Assembly (NCBI RefSeq): GCF_000002985.6
Contig: NC_003283.11
Coordinates: forward strand, 1,550,001 to 1,614,000
Source of the DNA: Caenorhabditis elegans
Lineage: Eukaryota; Nematoda; Chromadorea; Rhabditida; Rhabditidae
Direction: 5' to 3'
Length of the DNA stretch: 64,000 nt
The notes under the pieces were generated by a model. It was given only the letters and a program-made list of their open reading frames with translations, was not told the origin of the DNA and did no database searches. The translations under genes were made by a program, and so were the position numbers. Of this stretch, positions 44,971-56,900 are shown one piece after another (the stretch's first letter is position 1; each line of letters starts with the position of its first letter).

Positions 44971-45742
44971 TCTCCTCGGGTGGAAATTGCGATAGGGCGC
45001 GCTCGCTGCCCCTTCATTGCGTCCATCGAGATTTCACCATTGATAAGTGGTTTCCCTCGTTTTTTATTAGTTTTTCGCCGATTTTTCTATTTCAAAAATA
45101 GTAACAATTATAAAGTAGACTGAAACGAAAGTGGAGAAACAAAAATTATCGGAAACCGTTCGGTGGAAATGCATAACGAACTGTTTGAAAATGTTTGAAA
45201 ATATCAACTGAATTTTCGGATTTTTTGAAATTAAATTTTTATTTAAGTTTTTCTCATAACATGCAAAAGTAACGTTTATAGAGCAAACTTTTGTCGTCAT
45301 TTTAAGATATAATTCGTCTATGTACCTGTTGAAAGAACTCAGATCGAACTCTTTTTGTGAAATTCCGTTATGATTTTCTGCTCAAAAAGGCACAAATCGC
45401 AGTAATCTTACGGTCAAATGACATCCAAAACTTCGTCGGATGATATGAAAATGTTTCTACTTCACAAAAGTTTCCAGTTCAGAAGTCAAAGAGGACTGCC
45501 TGAGCATCAAGAATCGAACATGCTCGACTTCAACATTTTTGCGGGATTTTTTTCTCACTTTTCGTCGTATTTCTCCTATGCCATTCTGTATTGTAAACTA
45601 GTTTCTTAGCTATGCTCCGATTTCAGGTAAAGCAAGGATCCCGTCATCTCACAGACCGTCTACACCAACCTGAGCCTTTTTAAAGGTTAGAAATGTGAAC
45701 TGATTTTAGGCATATTGTAGTAGATAGTAGTAGTGTCACTCA

Positions 45743-46041
45743 GTTGCCAAAAATGTTTTTTTATGCAAAAAATACGGTACAAGGTCTCGAAAAGTCCGAA
45801 AATTCTTACCGTAATTTAAAAAGTATATGAATTTCATTACACCCAGTTTTTTCGAAAGTTTTATCAGATATTCAACAACTTGGCTTAAAATTGAAGCAAA
45901 CGACTATAATACAAATGATTATTTTGAAGAAATTTATATCAAAAACAGGAATCCACAACTACGTACTATTTAAAAGTGCACAGTCGTTTCGAGACCCATT
46001 ACCGTATTTTTTTTTGCCAAAAATGACATTTTTAGCAATTG
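45743..46041. repeat. 300-bp inverted repeat
   Basis: The left arm reads GTTGCCAAAAATG ... AATACGGTACAAGGTCTCGAAA; the right arm reads TTTCGAGACCCATTACCGTA ... GCCAAAAATGACATTTTTAG. Unpaired centre near 45880-45930. Confidence 0.75.
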
Positions 46042-46143
46042 GGTAATAACGTGAAATTTGTTTAGAAATTTAGTGGAGATTTGAAAAGTTAATGTTTAGT
46101 TGTGCACTGCAGTTTCCAGAACATGATTTTTTAGATAAGCAGC

Positions 46144-48689
46144 ATGCTGCGCAGCAGGAAACATCAGACGGCTGGGAAGAAAAACGTATTGTTAGGCCCG
46201 GCAGCGAAAATTCAGAGAAAAATTGATGAAGACTTGCAACAATTGAGAGAAAGTATATCACTCTCGACCACTGAAGTTCAAAATCTGAAAAATAAACTTG
46301 AATTAAAAGAAAAAGTGATCTTGGATTTCCGTCTTGACAAAGAGAAATTGGAAGAGAAGGTTCTCAATATAGAAATTATAATAGAAAAGAGATGTAAAGA
46401 AATAGAAGAAGAGAAAATTAATCATGAATTTACTGTTAAAAAAATGAAAGTGTATATCGAAAAGGCACGCCAGAATGAGTTGAAAAGTGAGCAGGATCGT
46501 TTGAAGCTTTCGGAGCAAGTTGGTCAGCTGGAGCTGATCTCGCCTAAGTCTTCCAATACTCGAACACTGAAAAACTTCGCGTTAATCGGACAAAAATCGA
46601 TTGATCAACGATGTGAAAGAATTCTATCCACGATGAGAAACTTTGCAGGATCTGAAAATTTAGATTCATTTCTTACAAGTTTCGTCAGATACGTAGCCAA
46701 GAGTCCAAATTTCTCTTTTCGAACGGATCTCACAGTCGAGGAGACCTTCAGGGCTGTCATCAGATTTGAAATGTCTGATGGGTTTATGAAAAACTTTAAA
46801 GCATTTTGTAAGCAGCAAATAGGATCCACTTTGTTAGCTTCAAGAAAAGAAGTAGACCGTCTTCGTAAAAAGTTGGCACCCGAGAAGTACTACAGTATCT
46901 CATCTGAAAAGGCAACACGGAAAGGTGGTGATGGAAAATACGTCGAGTATTCCACGATTTTAGTGGTATGTGATGACGTCAGAAGAGCCTTGAAACATCG
47001 TCTCGAGCAGATGGATCTGATTTTTGATGATGGTACAAGAGATGAAATTGTAGTCAGTATCACTGCAGATGCTGGAGCAGGAATCACAAAGTTTTGTCTG
47101 ATTATCGAGAATTGTAGTAGACCGAACAGTGCACATGGGCTTCTGATTCTGTGATGGTACAAAGGACCCGACAACCATGCCACGATGAAAAGGTTCTTTT
47201 CTCGACCGATTCAACAGCTTCTTGAACTCGAGGATATTGAATTTAATTTGAATGGAGCTGCAACTGTAAGAAAAGTCAGGCAAAAGTTAGTAGGTGACTG
47301 TAAATTTGAGTCAGCAGCTTATAACCACGCAGGACAAGCCGCTCTCGATGGTTGTATCCAGTGTGAGATGTCTTGGTCCCACTCCGGAGCCAACATGGCA
47401 AAACTTGGTACCTTCCCATTTGAGCAGTGTGGCAGGATTCGTACTTTAGAATCTATGAAAAACAATGGAAAAGATCCACTATTCAAGGTAGAACCATCCG
47501 ATGCTACACCTCCACCTCTTCATATGTTGATGAGAATCGTTGATAAGTATGTAGTTCCTCCATTATACGCGTTGTGCAATCAACTTGACTCGAACTCAAC
47601 GTTCATCCCAGAAACTTGGGCGGAGCAGCAGTCGGAGCTCAGACTTCTGGTGGCAGAAGAATCGGGCAGGAAGAGTGTGACGAGTAGCCTGAAAAAAACA
47701 GTTGAATTGATGGAAACATTGAAAAAATGTATTGAAAAGAAACCCACCGCCAAGTCATCCAGGTGTGAGGTTGCACCATGTTCCTATTCCAACTGTTTCG
47801 TGCATCTTCTTCCTAAGAAATTCCGCGATTCTCAAATTTTTTTCTGCATTGCATGCTCTAAGGCTTTACATGTATTGTGTGGAGGCTTGCTGACAGAGGA
47901 TCAGCGTTACGAAGCCCTTGAACTGTCCGCCAAATGTATCCATTGTAAAGAGGAAACAATTTTATCCAAGGAAAATTTAATTGAGTACATTGACGAAGCT
48001 CTTGAAAATACCAAAGAAATTATGGCAAGGGAGTTGGGAGATCTTGAAGAGCTCACAGGTGACAGAGAAGAGCTCGAAAATTTTCTCAAAAAATCCAAAG
48101 GCGAAACAAGACAAAAGCTGGAAGCAGCTCTAACTGAAATTGGATGTGATCCAACTGTATACTATCACCAGATGAATGGTAACCAAGTAAGATTTCACAC
48201 AATATATTTTTATACAAAACTTATTTGCAGATTCGGAGCCTTCTTAAAAAGGAAAACATCGAAAAAGTTCTGAATAAAACCTTCGACGTGATGACTCCAT
48301 ACCTTTCCAAGCGTAAATTGGTTATGATAGATCTTGGAGAGATCATGTCGTGGAGCCGCAATTCTATTCTGTCGGAAGCGGATATTCAGTCACTTGAAAA
48401 AGCTCTTAATTCATTGCGAGAACATCTTCGAGATGTTCATCCTCACATGAGTGTTCTCCCGACTCTTCATATGATGTGTGCTCATCTTATTCCATTTGTC
48501 CGGAAAAATAACACTTGGGGTCGCTCCAGTGAGCAAGGAGTTGAAGCATTTCATGCTTTATTCAATAGAGTCGAGAAACGATATCTTTCTGCACAAAGTC
48601 CCACTTTGCGAGCTCGGCTCTTGTTGCAACATTTCACAAATCTGAATTATATTTTTGATAGTGGAGATTCTTGGGACAACACCTCTTAA
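46144..48689 (+). pseudogene. Transposon-derived-looking nematode gene with one in-frame stop
   Basis: One frame runs from ATG 46144 through exon 1 (to 48186), a 44-base intron and exon 2 (48231-48689), interrupted only by TGA at 47152-47154. The flanking halves (336 codons before, then WYKGPDNHATMKRFFSRP) are in the same frame, so a single nonsense change separates them. Residues 20-125 are charged and heptad-rich (coiled coil). A central part has ITADAGAGITKFCLI. Then comes a Cys/His cluster (CEVAPCSYSNC, FFCIACSKALHVLC, CIHC; 47767-47949) that looks zinc-binding. The C-terminus has SSEQGVEAFHALFNRVEKRY. SEQG-E-H-FN-RY motifs are seen in transposon-derived proteins repeated in animal genomes; the family is recognised only by feel. 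Reading past the stop would give about 832 aa. It could be a pseudogene, a domesticated gene with readthrough, or two genes. Confidence 0.6.
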
Positions 48690-49434
48690 AGTCTGCTGAT
48701 TTTTTTACACTTATATTTCGAAACATTTTGTTTTTGTCTACATTTTCCATTCTTTTTCTGGTTTTTTATTGAAATTGGTTCAGATCGAGGCCCATTCCAT
48801 AGCTTTTTTTCGTTAATTTAAACAAAATTTTGAGAAAACGAGCGACTTCCAGAAATTTGTGCATGAAATCCCAGAAAATCTGAGTCTTCATGACTTTCAT
48901 CGAAACTTTTCGAAAATACACTCCGTTTTTGGCTCCAGAACTGTTCAAAACGGAAAGTGAATCAATATTTTAAATTATTACTGCAAATAGTTCAAATTTC
49001 CAGACTTCCGCTAATGAATGAGCCTCGTTTCCGTACAATTTCAATAAAAATCCAAATTTTTTGTTGAATTCTCCACCTGAAAAACAGTTGTTATAATTTA
49101 ATGGTCAGAAACATATTTAAACTTCATCATTTTACCCTTTTCCAATAAAAATAGTTTTCCGCGTGAAAAAATAACAGATATCTGCGCAGATAAAAGTTTT
49201 TTGTCTAGCAAAATTTAAATATCCAGAAATGCGCCAGCACGCGAAGTGCGCATCGCTGAAACGCGCAAGCAATCTCCCTCCCCCTTCGTTTCCACCCGAG
49301 GAGACCGTGACCACGTGCGATAGTTAGAAAAAACAAAGTAAAAACTTGTAGCTTGTATTTTGATAACAGTTATGAACTTTTTTTTAGTAAATTTTGCAAA
49401 AAACAACATTTTATATTTCAGGTCAGTGTTTTTT

Positions 49435-49790
49435 CGGCAAACGCACAAAACTGCTTATTTCGCACATAATAATCCAACTTTTTCTTCCAAAATTAATATA
49501 GAAATGTAGGAAAAGTTTGCTATATTTGAAAATAATATATTATTTTTGTTGATAAGCCTAATAAAAGCCTCAAATAGTGTCTGAAAGTTGTTGTTCTTCA
49601 AAAAACTTTTAAACGACACTTTTTCGACAAACGGCAACTTTCTGGAACTATTTGAGGATTTTTGAAATTTTTCAACAAAAATACATATTATTTTCAGATA
49701 GAACAAACCATTTTCTACATTTCTATAACATTTTTTGGATGAAAAAAGTTGGGTTATCATGTAAAAAAATGCCGCAAATCCCTGTTTTCA
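49435..49790. repeat. AACTTTTAGG foldback element, copy 3
   Basis: Inverted halves carry TATAGAAATGTAGGAAA and TTCTACATTTCTATAAC, with CCAACTTTTTCTTCC and AAAAAAGTTGGGTTATC as outer arms and CGGCAACTTTC at the core. It begins GGCAAACGCACAAAACTGC like copy 2. Confidence 0.85.
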
Positions 49791-50319
49791 GATACGATAT
49801 TAGAACTTGGTCGGTTTTTTGAGTCACTTTTCTAAATAACTCTGCTATTTGAAAATTGTTTTTGGGTCCCTAACTCTAACTTTGTTAAGTTGTTAAGTTA
49901 AGTTAGGATATTTTATGACTGCAATATACTTTATATACTTGTTGAACGACCACCCAAAAAAGTCATCTTCTCACTTTCACAGTTCAAATTTTCAAACAGC
50001 CAAAGCATGTCGAGATTGAAGATGTATCTTCTTGTTTTTGAAAAATAAAAACTCGGAAGATAAAACTTGTTTTGTGTTGCCTTTGAAAATATATTATTTC
50101 AACTTTCTTTATGTCTAATTTTCAATTTTTTCATCTTTTTACATTAATAATATTAACCTAAGTTTTGACTTTTTACGGGGAAAAGCAAGGAAGTCAAGGC
50201 CGATCATTTTAATGGGCAGAGATTGTAGAAAGATGTACGTTTTTTTCCTAGTAAAATATTTTCACAGACCATCTTTAAACCTTTTTTAACTTCGTTTTGT
50301 TTTCTTTGTTCTTGAATGT

Positions 50320-50694
50320 AGAGTAGCGGGAAAGTGTCCCCTTCCATGGTCTCAAAATGACCGAATAAAACTTTTCAAAAAATTTTTTAATTTTTTATTT
50401 ACTGTCAAAAAGTGACAATTTCTCAGCACTCACAATTTTGGAAGTCGTCCAAAAAAATAGTTTTTCCTGTTTTTTTATACTGTAATTTTTTTTAATTATT
50501 TGTATTAAAACATTGTAGTGGTCGAAACAAGCGACATTGCTTGAATTTCCTCAAAAGCTCATATTTTCCGAACTTTGGCCGGAAATTGTGAAAAATCTAA
50601 AATTTTTTGAATTGTTTTAATATGGTATTTGGTCGTTTTGGATCATTATAAGTGTATTTAGACAAAATTCCCACTGGCGCTACTCCATCTTTAA
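50320..50694 (+). repeat. GGAGTAG-type MITE, copy 6
   Basis: Starts TAGAGTAGCGGGAAAGTG, ends CCCACTGGCGCTACTCCATC. Internal GGTCTCAAAATGACCG and AGTGACAATTTCTCAG match the family. Confidence 0.85.
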
Positions 50695-51041
50695 AATATA
50701 TTTTTTTAATGAAAAACTCAATTTATACAAAAAAAAAACATTTCGCTCCAAATTGTACGTATTTCACAATAACTGCCATTCTCCATTTTCACCGAACCTG
50801 CGTCTCTTGTGTGTTGACTCTCTTTTTCGTGTCCGTATTCATTTTCCTCCCACGTCTCGAACCAAGTTCCCTAGGTGATTATGCACAATTCCGCCCACAA
50901 AAAAAAATCATATTTTGATGTCTGAAATGTTCAGCTGCTTCAGCTATATAACGAAGCCTTTCGTGTAGTTTTTTTTATGTTTTCTTACACGCTTTCCGTT
51001 TTTTTTTGTTTTTAGAATACTGATTTCGAAATTGCAGAAAA

Positions 51042-53916
51042 ATGCTTCGTCGTAGAATTCATGAAATTTTGTCTCGAAAATTTCCAAAATGGGTTTTTGA
51101 AGAAAGATTAGAGCCTCTGGACTGGTCATTCTTGCCAGTTGAAATTCGAAGGGAAGTTGTTAAGCACACTGATTTTCAGACAAGGTTAGTTTATTTCCAG
51201 GTGTAAGTATCCGCTTTTTTGTTGAAAATTTAAATTAACAGATTCTATGAAAAGTTGAATTAAATTTTTACTTAAAAGATTTACCTTATTTGATTTTTGT
51301 GTCAACATATTTGAATGGCTTAAGTTTGAAGTTCCAGTCGAAAATTTTTAAAGTCAACAATTAACTCAAAACTGTCTTACAGTTAATAATTGAATATCTT
51401 GTTTTTTTTTGAAAATTCGAATTTGTGATGACAAACTTTGTCTAAACGTTAAGACTGAAATTTGTCAGAAAAAGTTTATTGAAAAGTGAAATTTGAATTT
51501 TCCGCCAAAACGGTTTGCAAATTAAATTTATGATTTTTCCGCTAAATTTTTTTGCGAATTCAACATTCGAATTTCCTCTAATTTTTTTGAAATTTTATTT
51601 GAGATTTACACGATTTTTTGAAATAAAATCTAATATAAATTTTTCCTCGTAGCAAAAAAGTGAGGAAAACTTGGTGTGACGTTCCATATCCCAAAATTCT
51701 GAATTTTTATTTGATCTTTTTTAGATGCCGTTTACGCCAATGCTCTCTGCAAGATCAACAGATTGTGGATTCGCTTTTAATTGAGCTTCCTTTTGTGAGA
51801 ATTGAAACCGACAAGAACTACGTTTCAGTGCTCATTTGTGAGAGTAAAACCAGCATTTTGAGAATTGACTTGGCGAAAAGAAAAATACGATTGAGAAAGA
51901 AATTTGTGATGAATATGTGAGTTAAAAAACTAAAGTTTTAATTTTATAAACTGCTCATAATTTTATTATTTTAGAAGCGACAATATTCTTGGAAAAAATG
52001 CAAAGGAAGTTCAAATAAATCACGAATTCGACACAATTATTGAAAGTCTCCTTAATGCAATTTCCAGGATTAATGTTTCAGTATCTTCTTTAAATCTCTA
52101 CATAAAATACCCAATTGATGTGACCTCTAACTTCAGAGCTCTTGAAATTTGAAATAATTTCGTTTAGGCCGTCATAAACTATCTCGACGTTCAATTTCGC
52201 CAGCAGACTGGTCCAAAACGGAAGACGAAGATTATTTGTAGTGGGATGGAATTTTTGATGGGCCAGGTGCACTTTTTGCCTGTTGACGAGGTCAGAGTAA
52301 TCAATGACTTGATAACTAATTATGAAGAAGGACGAATGATGTTGGCTGGAAAGAAATATAATGTCTCACCAAGCGGTCATTATGCAGAAATCGGGGAGAC
52401 TGCATTCTGGAAGCCAACTTTGCTGAATTGTAATCTAGGAGCTCTTATTGCGGTAGGTTTCAGCATGGTATGTAGCAGGGGAATTGCCGTTCGGCAATTT
52501 TTTGTCTACAAATTTGGTAAAACGGCAATTTGTCGGTTTGCCGGAAATTTTATTTTCCTGCAAATCGGCAAAAACATTCAAAACTGAGCGTTTTTGAAAC
52601 TTTTTCTCGTTTTCTTTCGATATTTTTATAGAATTTGTATACTTTTCAAAATAAGTGTAGGATCACTCATAGGATGCTTACAATATTGCCGATTAAAATT
52701 GAAATTCTGAAATTTCCAAAAAAATATGTAAAACCACAATTTGCCGAAAACTTCGGCAAATCGGCATTTCGCCGGTTTGTCGATTTGTCGGAAATTTTCT
52801 ATTCCGGCAGTTTGACAATTTGACGATTTACCGAAAATTTCGATTCCGGAAGTTTTTTTCTGGTTTTTAACACTTAAAACTGTGCCATTTTGACATTTTT
52901 CCCGTTTGCTGTAGAAATTTTGGTAGAATTTGCTTACTTTTCAAAGTAAATGTTTTTTTTCAAGTAAAAATGTTTGGCAAATTGTCATTTTTCCAGCAAT
53001 TTTGGCAAGTCGGCAATTGCCGATTTACCGAAACTGTGCAATTACGGCAGTTTGCCGGTTTGCCGATTTGTCGGAAATGTTCTATTCCGGCAATTTCCCG
53101 ACTTGCCTATTTGCCGGAAAAAATTTTTTGCCGCCCTTTTTTTTTTGCTGCTAGGACTATGTTTGCCAGTCGGAAGTCGGAAAAAAGTTTCAAGTACCTC
53201 ATCTAAAATAGTTTTATTGTAGGGAATCATTTGGAAAATCAACACAGAAATGGAGTGTTACTGTATCCCTGGTCTCGATGTTCCAGAGTACCAAGAATAT
53301 TGTGCCAGATTTGAAGGCCAAATCACCGAGTAAGTTGGACAAAAGTATATATTTTTCAAACCTATATTTTCAGATACCGTAACACACGGGTTCTTCATAT
53401 TCCGGTTCCGGAGACAACCCGTAAATTATTTGTGTTGATTAATAAGTGTGGTGTAGTGATTCAGAAAGCAAACATTGATGATGTTGTGCACATTCCAAAG
53501 GTAAACTTAAAAAAAAATTTAAAAAATTAAATTTCTTCCGGATGTTCGGAATAGAAACAAGCCAAGTATAGAGTCAAAATATGTTTAAAATCTCAATTTA
53601 AATTTTGCGTTTTGCCCAATTCTTTCCAGGGATTGGTAACCTTCCACCTAAATTATTATAATTAAAATAATGTTTTAACATCTTTCCGAATTTATTTAAA
53701 GGTAAACCTACAACTAGGACCACGGGAAAATATTGAGTTTGGCGTCAATTTTGCACCGAATCAATAAATTACAAATGTTTGAGAAAAAGTGAATTTTTTC
53801 AATTTTTTCAAAAGTTTTTTTTTCAGGAAAAATGCATACTGGACTGGACGTGCTCAACATGTGATAAAACCATTGAAAGTTGGTATTTCAGAAGCACCTT
53901 GGGAATGAATGAATAA
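51042..53916 (+). CDS. F-box-like nematode-specific protein
   Basis: Seven exons: 51042-51184, 51725-51916, 51975-52080, 52168-52452, 53223-53329, 53374-53500 and 53827-53916, giving 349 aa with all phases matching. TTGCAG sits 4 bases before the ATG, fitting SL trans-splicing. Residues 26-48 (LDWSFLPVEIRREVVKHTDF) followed by TRCRLRQCSLQDQQIVDS resemble the F-box plus following Cys-Ser segment of the large nematode F-box families, whose members recruit substrates to SKP1-cullin ubiquitin ligases. The rest (FWKPTLLNCNLGALIA, CYCIPGLDVPEYQEYC) matches no domain I can name. The C-terminus has a CSTC pair. Exon 3 is ended at GTATCT (52081) because reading on gives a stop. Intron 4 is swollen by a GCCGATTTGCCGG block. 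The AATAAA at 53939-53944 lies within 30 bases of the stop. Confidence 0.75.
52478..53150. repeat. GCCGATTTGCCGG dispersed repeat, copy 3
   Basis: It starts CAGGGGAATTGCCGTTCGGC, like copy 1, with three sub-blocks (52480-52570, 52735-52855, 52975-53140) separated by AT-rich spacers that resemble one another. It lies inside intron 4 of the F-box-like gene. Confidence 0.85.
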
Positions 53917-53975
53917 TTATTTACTACTATAAGAAGTGAATAAATAATTTATTTTCATATAACATCGATATTCTT
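53917..53975. terminator. Shared 59-bp 3' region of two convergent genes
   Basis: The F-box-like stop (53914-53916) and the nuclear receptor stop (53978-53976) are 59 bases apart. AATAAA for the plus-strand gene is at 53939-53944 and, for the minus-strand gene, at 53953-53948, so the two transcripts must overlap at their 3' ends. Confidence 0.75.
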
Positions 53976-56900
53976 TCACCCATCGAAAATCTCCGGATCT
54001 GAGAGCTCCACACTGAAGAAATCAAAAATATTTGCCAGCTCAATTGCAATTTTCCGTTCCATATGAAGTTTTTTGACCGTATTAACAACGCTCATCAGTT
54101 TAACAAGACGACCCGCGTAGTTCGATCGCCGTTTAATTTGGAGGTAGTGATCGTGGAGATTATTTGCTAACTCTTCTTGTTGAGCTTCAGCTAGTTCCAT
54201 TACTTTTCCTTGGAGAGCTTGTGCTGGAATAGTTTTTATTGTATTTTGAAAATGTATTAATTTTTAATAATCAAAATACAAACCTGCTAACTGCCAGCTT
54301 AGTTGGCTCAACATATATGCCATTTCCATCGATGATGGTTCCAGATAGGCAAGTGGAACTCCAGTTTGCTCAAACATATTTTGAATTGACCGTCGGAATA
54401 TTCCACCCATAAATGGTACGGGCCAATTCGTGACTTTTGATATGTCAATTTTCAGCTTCGGAGTAACATAGTACTTGTCAGAAATTGCGAATTTCTAGAA
54501 AAATTAAAATTTAAAAATCTTCATTTCTACAATCAAGCCTCCTACCATAACCTCCCCAGGAGTCTCCCTTTCATACATTTTCACTGACATCTCCACACGC
54601 TCAAACCTTCTCCATACATTCCAGACAACTTTGAACATTTGATACTTCAACGTTGATTCTAGTTTTTGAAAGTATGGACAATGTGCCAGCCATGTGGCAA
54701 CTATCACCATTTGTTGCTCGCAGAACACGAACATTTCCTCAATTGTGAGCTTCGAAATTTCCTGAAAAAAATTTATTTGAGTAGGAAGCTCACAGGGTTT
54801 TGGATTTGATCTTATAGGTATTATGTACTAGATTGAGCGTTGTCTGTTTAAATTTTTTATTTACAGGGTGCGCCAAAAGTATGGTTACACATGAAGTGCT
54901 ATTTTACATGAGCTTTTCGCGCGACTGCCACGTCATACGTCCATTTTTCTATAGAATACTGATAGCTGAATAAATTTCCTCCAATTTGACCCAAAATTTG
55001 TAATGTTTCCCAATGAGGTGCGATTTTAATCACCTCGGCAATTTGGCGAACTCTTTCGAAAAAACGGTGTTTTGGCACGCGGCACTTCCCCCACAAACAC
55101 ACCTCTCACGCACGCCAATAATTTTCAGATGTATGATTTTTATGTTAAATTTAAAGTAAAAGAAGTGAAGAAGCGTTTTTGATTGTTTTTGTAGCATATA
55201 AAATTGTTCTGTGTCGACATTGGCGCCTAGCAAGAACCTTTGAATATTTCATGAATTCAACTTTGCGAAATTTACTCAGTTTTTTTAGTTTCACAAGGCA
55301 TAACGACCCACAAAATCAGCGGAGCTAAATTTTTTATAAAAATTATGAAAAGTCAGGTCAAAACGTGCCGAAAAGTACTAAAATAAATTTTGCTGCATAC
55401 TGCTGCCGCCGCTCACATCCATCTTTCTGGCGACTGTGTCATTCAAGACTTAAACTACTGCCACAGTCCATGACAGAAATACCTCGACAGAAATTTTTTG
55501 GATTTTTGTTTTTAAAGAATCTCCAGACCAAGAGCATTCTTTGAACTATGAAAACTTGTAAAACACATGAAAAAAATGTAGAAATCCCGCAGAATGCCGA
55601 CTTGCGTGCCATAAAGATCGTGATCTCAAAAGTTCTGAAGGCCTGCAGCGATGCGGATGGGAATATTTTAAAAATTCAAAACGTTCATCTGGTCAGTATT
55701 TTATGGAGAACAAAACTTGTACAAATTGATGTAATAACTCTTTCCACGCGTGAAGTTATAGAGCTGCAAACGTGTTACCATACTTTTGGCGCACCCTGAA
55801 CATAGTTTTTTGGTCTAATTTCCTATAAATTTTAATATCTTTTTTAGGTTTAGGCTCAGGCTTAGGCTCTTGGGCCAAGAAAACAAGAAATATTGTTTTG
55901 TGAAAAATCAGCACAAAAAACAATTTTTTCAAACATAAAATGCCTACCTCCATTTCCTCATTAATTTTTTGCTTCGACCTCCATTCACGAAGAGAAAGTT
56001 CCAGTCTTTCCAGATTGTTTAGCTTTTTTAATCGCGGATGTTCCGGTATCTTTTTCTGAAATTTGAAAAGTTAGATTTTTTCAAATAAAAATATATATCA
56101 CTTACATCATTGAGTATCTTTTGTATTTTACCCGCTAAAAGTGTGACGTCGACAATTCGCTTTGGTTTTGTGATTGTAGGAGTGAGCATTGATGAAGTGA
56201 AGGTAGGTCTCTGCAAAATGAAAATAGAGGCTTCGAAAGAAAATTTGTTCAACTCTATGTAAACATCATGCTACATACATACATACAGTGAGTTTTGAAA
56301 TGTCGGCGGTTTAGTGTATGTACTAGTTAAGTAAACCAAAAGTTTGAATATTCACCTTGACTGGTTTCAAATCGACCTCGTCTTCACTTCCTCTTCCATC
56401 CCTTTTCTTTCTGCCTTCTGGAAACGGATCTCGATTCCATTGTACATCTGAATAATATTATTCTTGTGCCTTCTGTCTTCTGCTTAATCGACTCACTTTC
56501 CGATGTCATTCCCAGCGTCACGCATTTGTTAAACCTGCACAGTCTGCATTGATATCTAAAATCGCGCTTTTGATTTTGTTCTGGATCTTTGTGACCAACC
56601 TGTCGTTGGTGTTGACTATACACTTGTTCATGCCTCCGCGACACCTGTATTTCTTGGTGCGCGACATTACAATTGTTCGCCTGAAAGATTGCATTGGATG
56701 TGCTGTTTCATTAATCAGATAACCTAGGAGACTAGACTGTATGATAATCTGATTAAAATAACAGAACACTTGAGGATTCAAACATCATCAAAAAAACTAT
56801 AGATTCCATGTTCTATAAATCAATCCATATAAAATCTTATTACTTTAAGTTAGCAGCAAAATTGCATTTCAAAATAAATTCCAGTGGCTTAAACTATAGT

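Larger units (their letters stand above)
44560..46143. other. Intergenic with two foldback repeats
   Basis: It contains CACGTGGTGTCAGA copy 4 (44779-44970) and a 300-bp inverted repeat (45743-46041). An open frame at 45418-45609 (MTSKTSSDDMKMFLLHKS...) ends without splice support and is not accepted as a gene; it could be a 5' exon of the following element. Confidence 0.45.
48690..51041. other. Intergenic with MITEs
   Basis: It contains AACTTTTAGG foldback copy 3 (49435-49790) and GGAGTAG MITE copy 6 (50320-50694). A GC-rich patch with CCTCCCCCTTCGTTTCCACC lies at 49260-49320. No gene is supported. A TTGCAG acceptor at 51032-51037 starts the next gene. Confidence 0.55.

Noticed and set aside
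45418..45609. 63-codon frame upstream of the transposon-derived gene
   Set aside because: Could be a 5' exon, but no donor joins it in phase to 46144 convincingly and the end is an ordinary stop.
55548..55799. 83-codon frame inside the 935-bp inverted-repeat element
   Set aside because: Looks like a candidate transposase fragment, but no DDE/D, helix-turn-helix or other signature was found.
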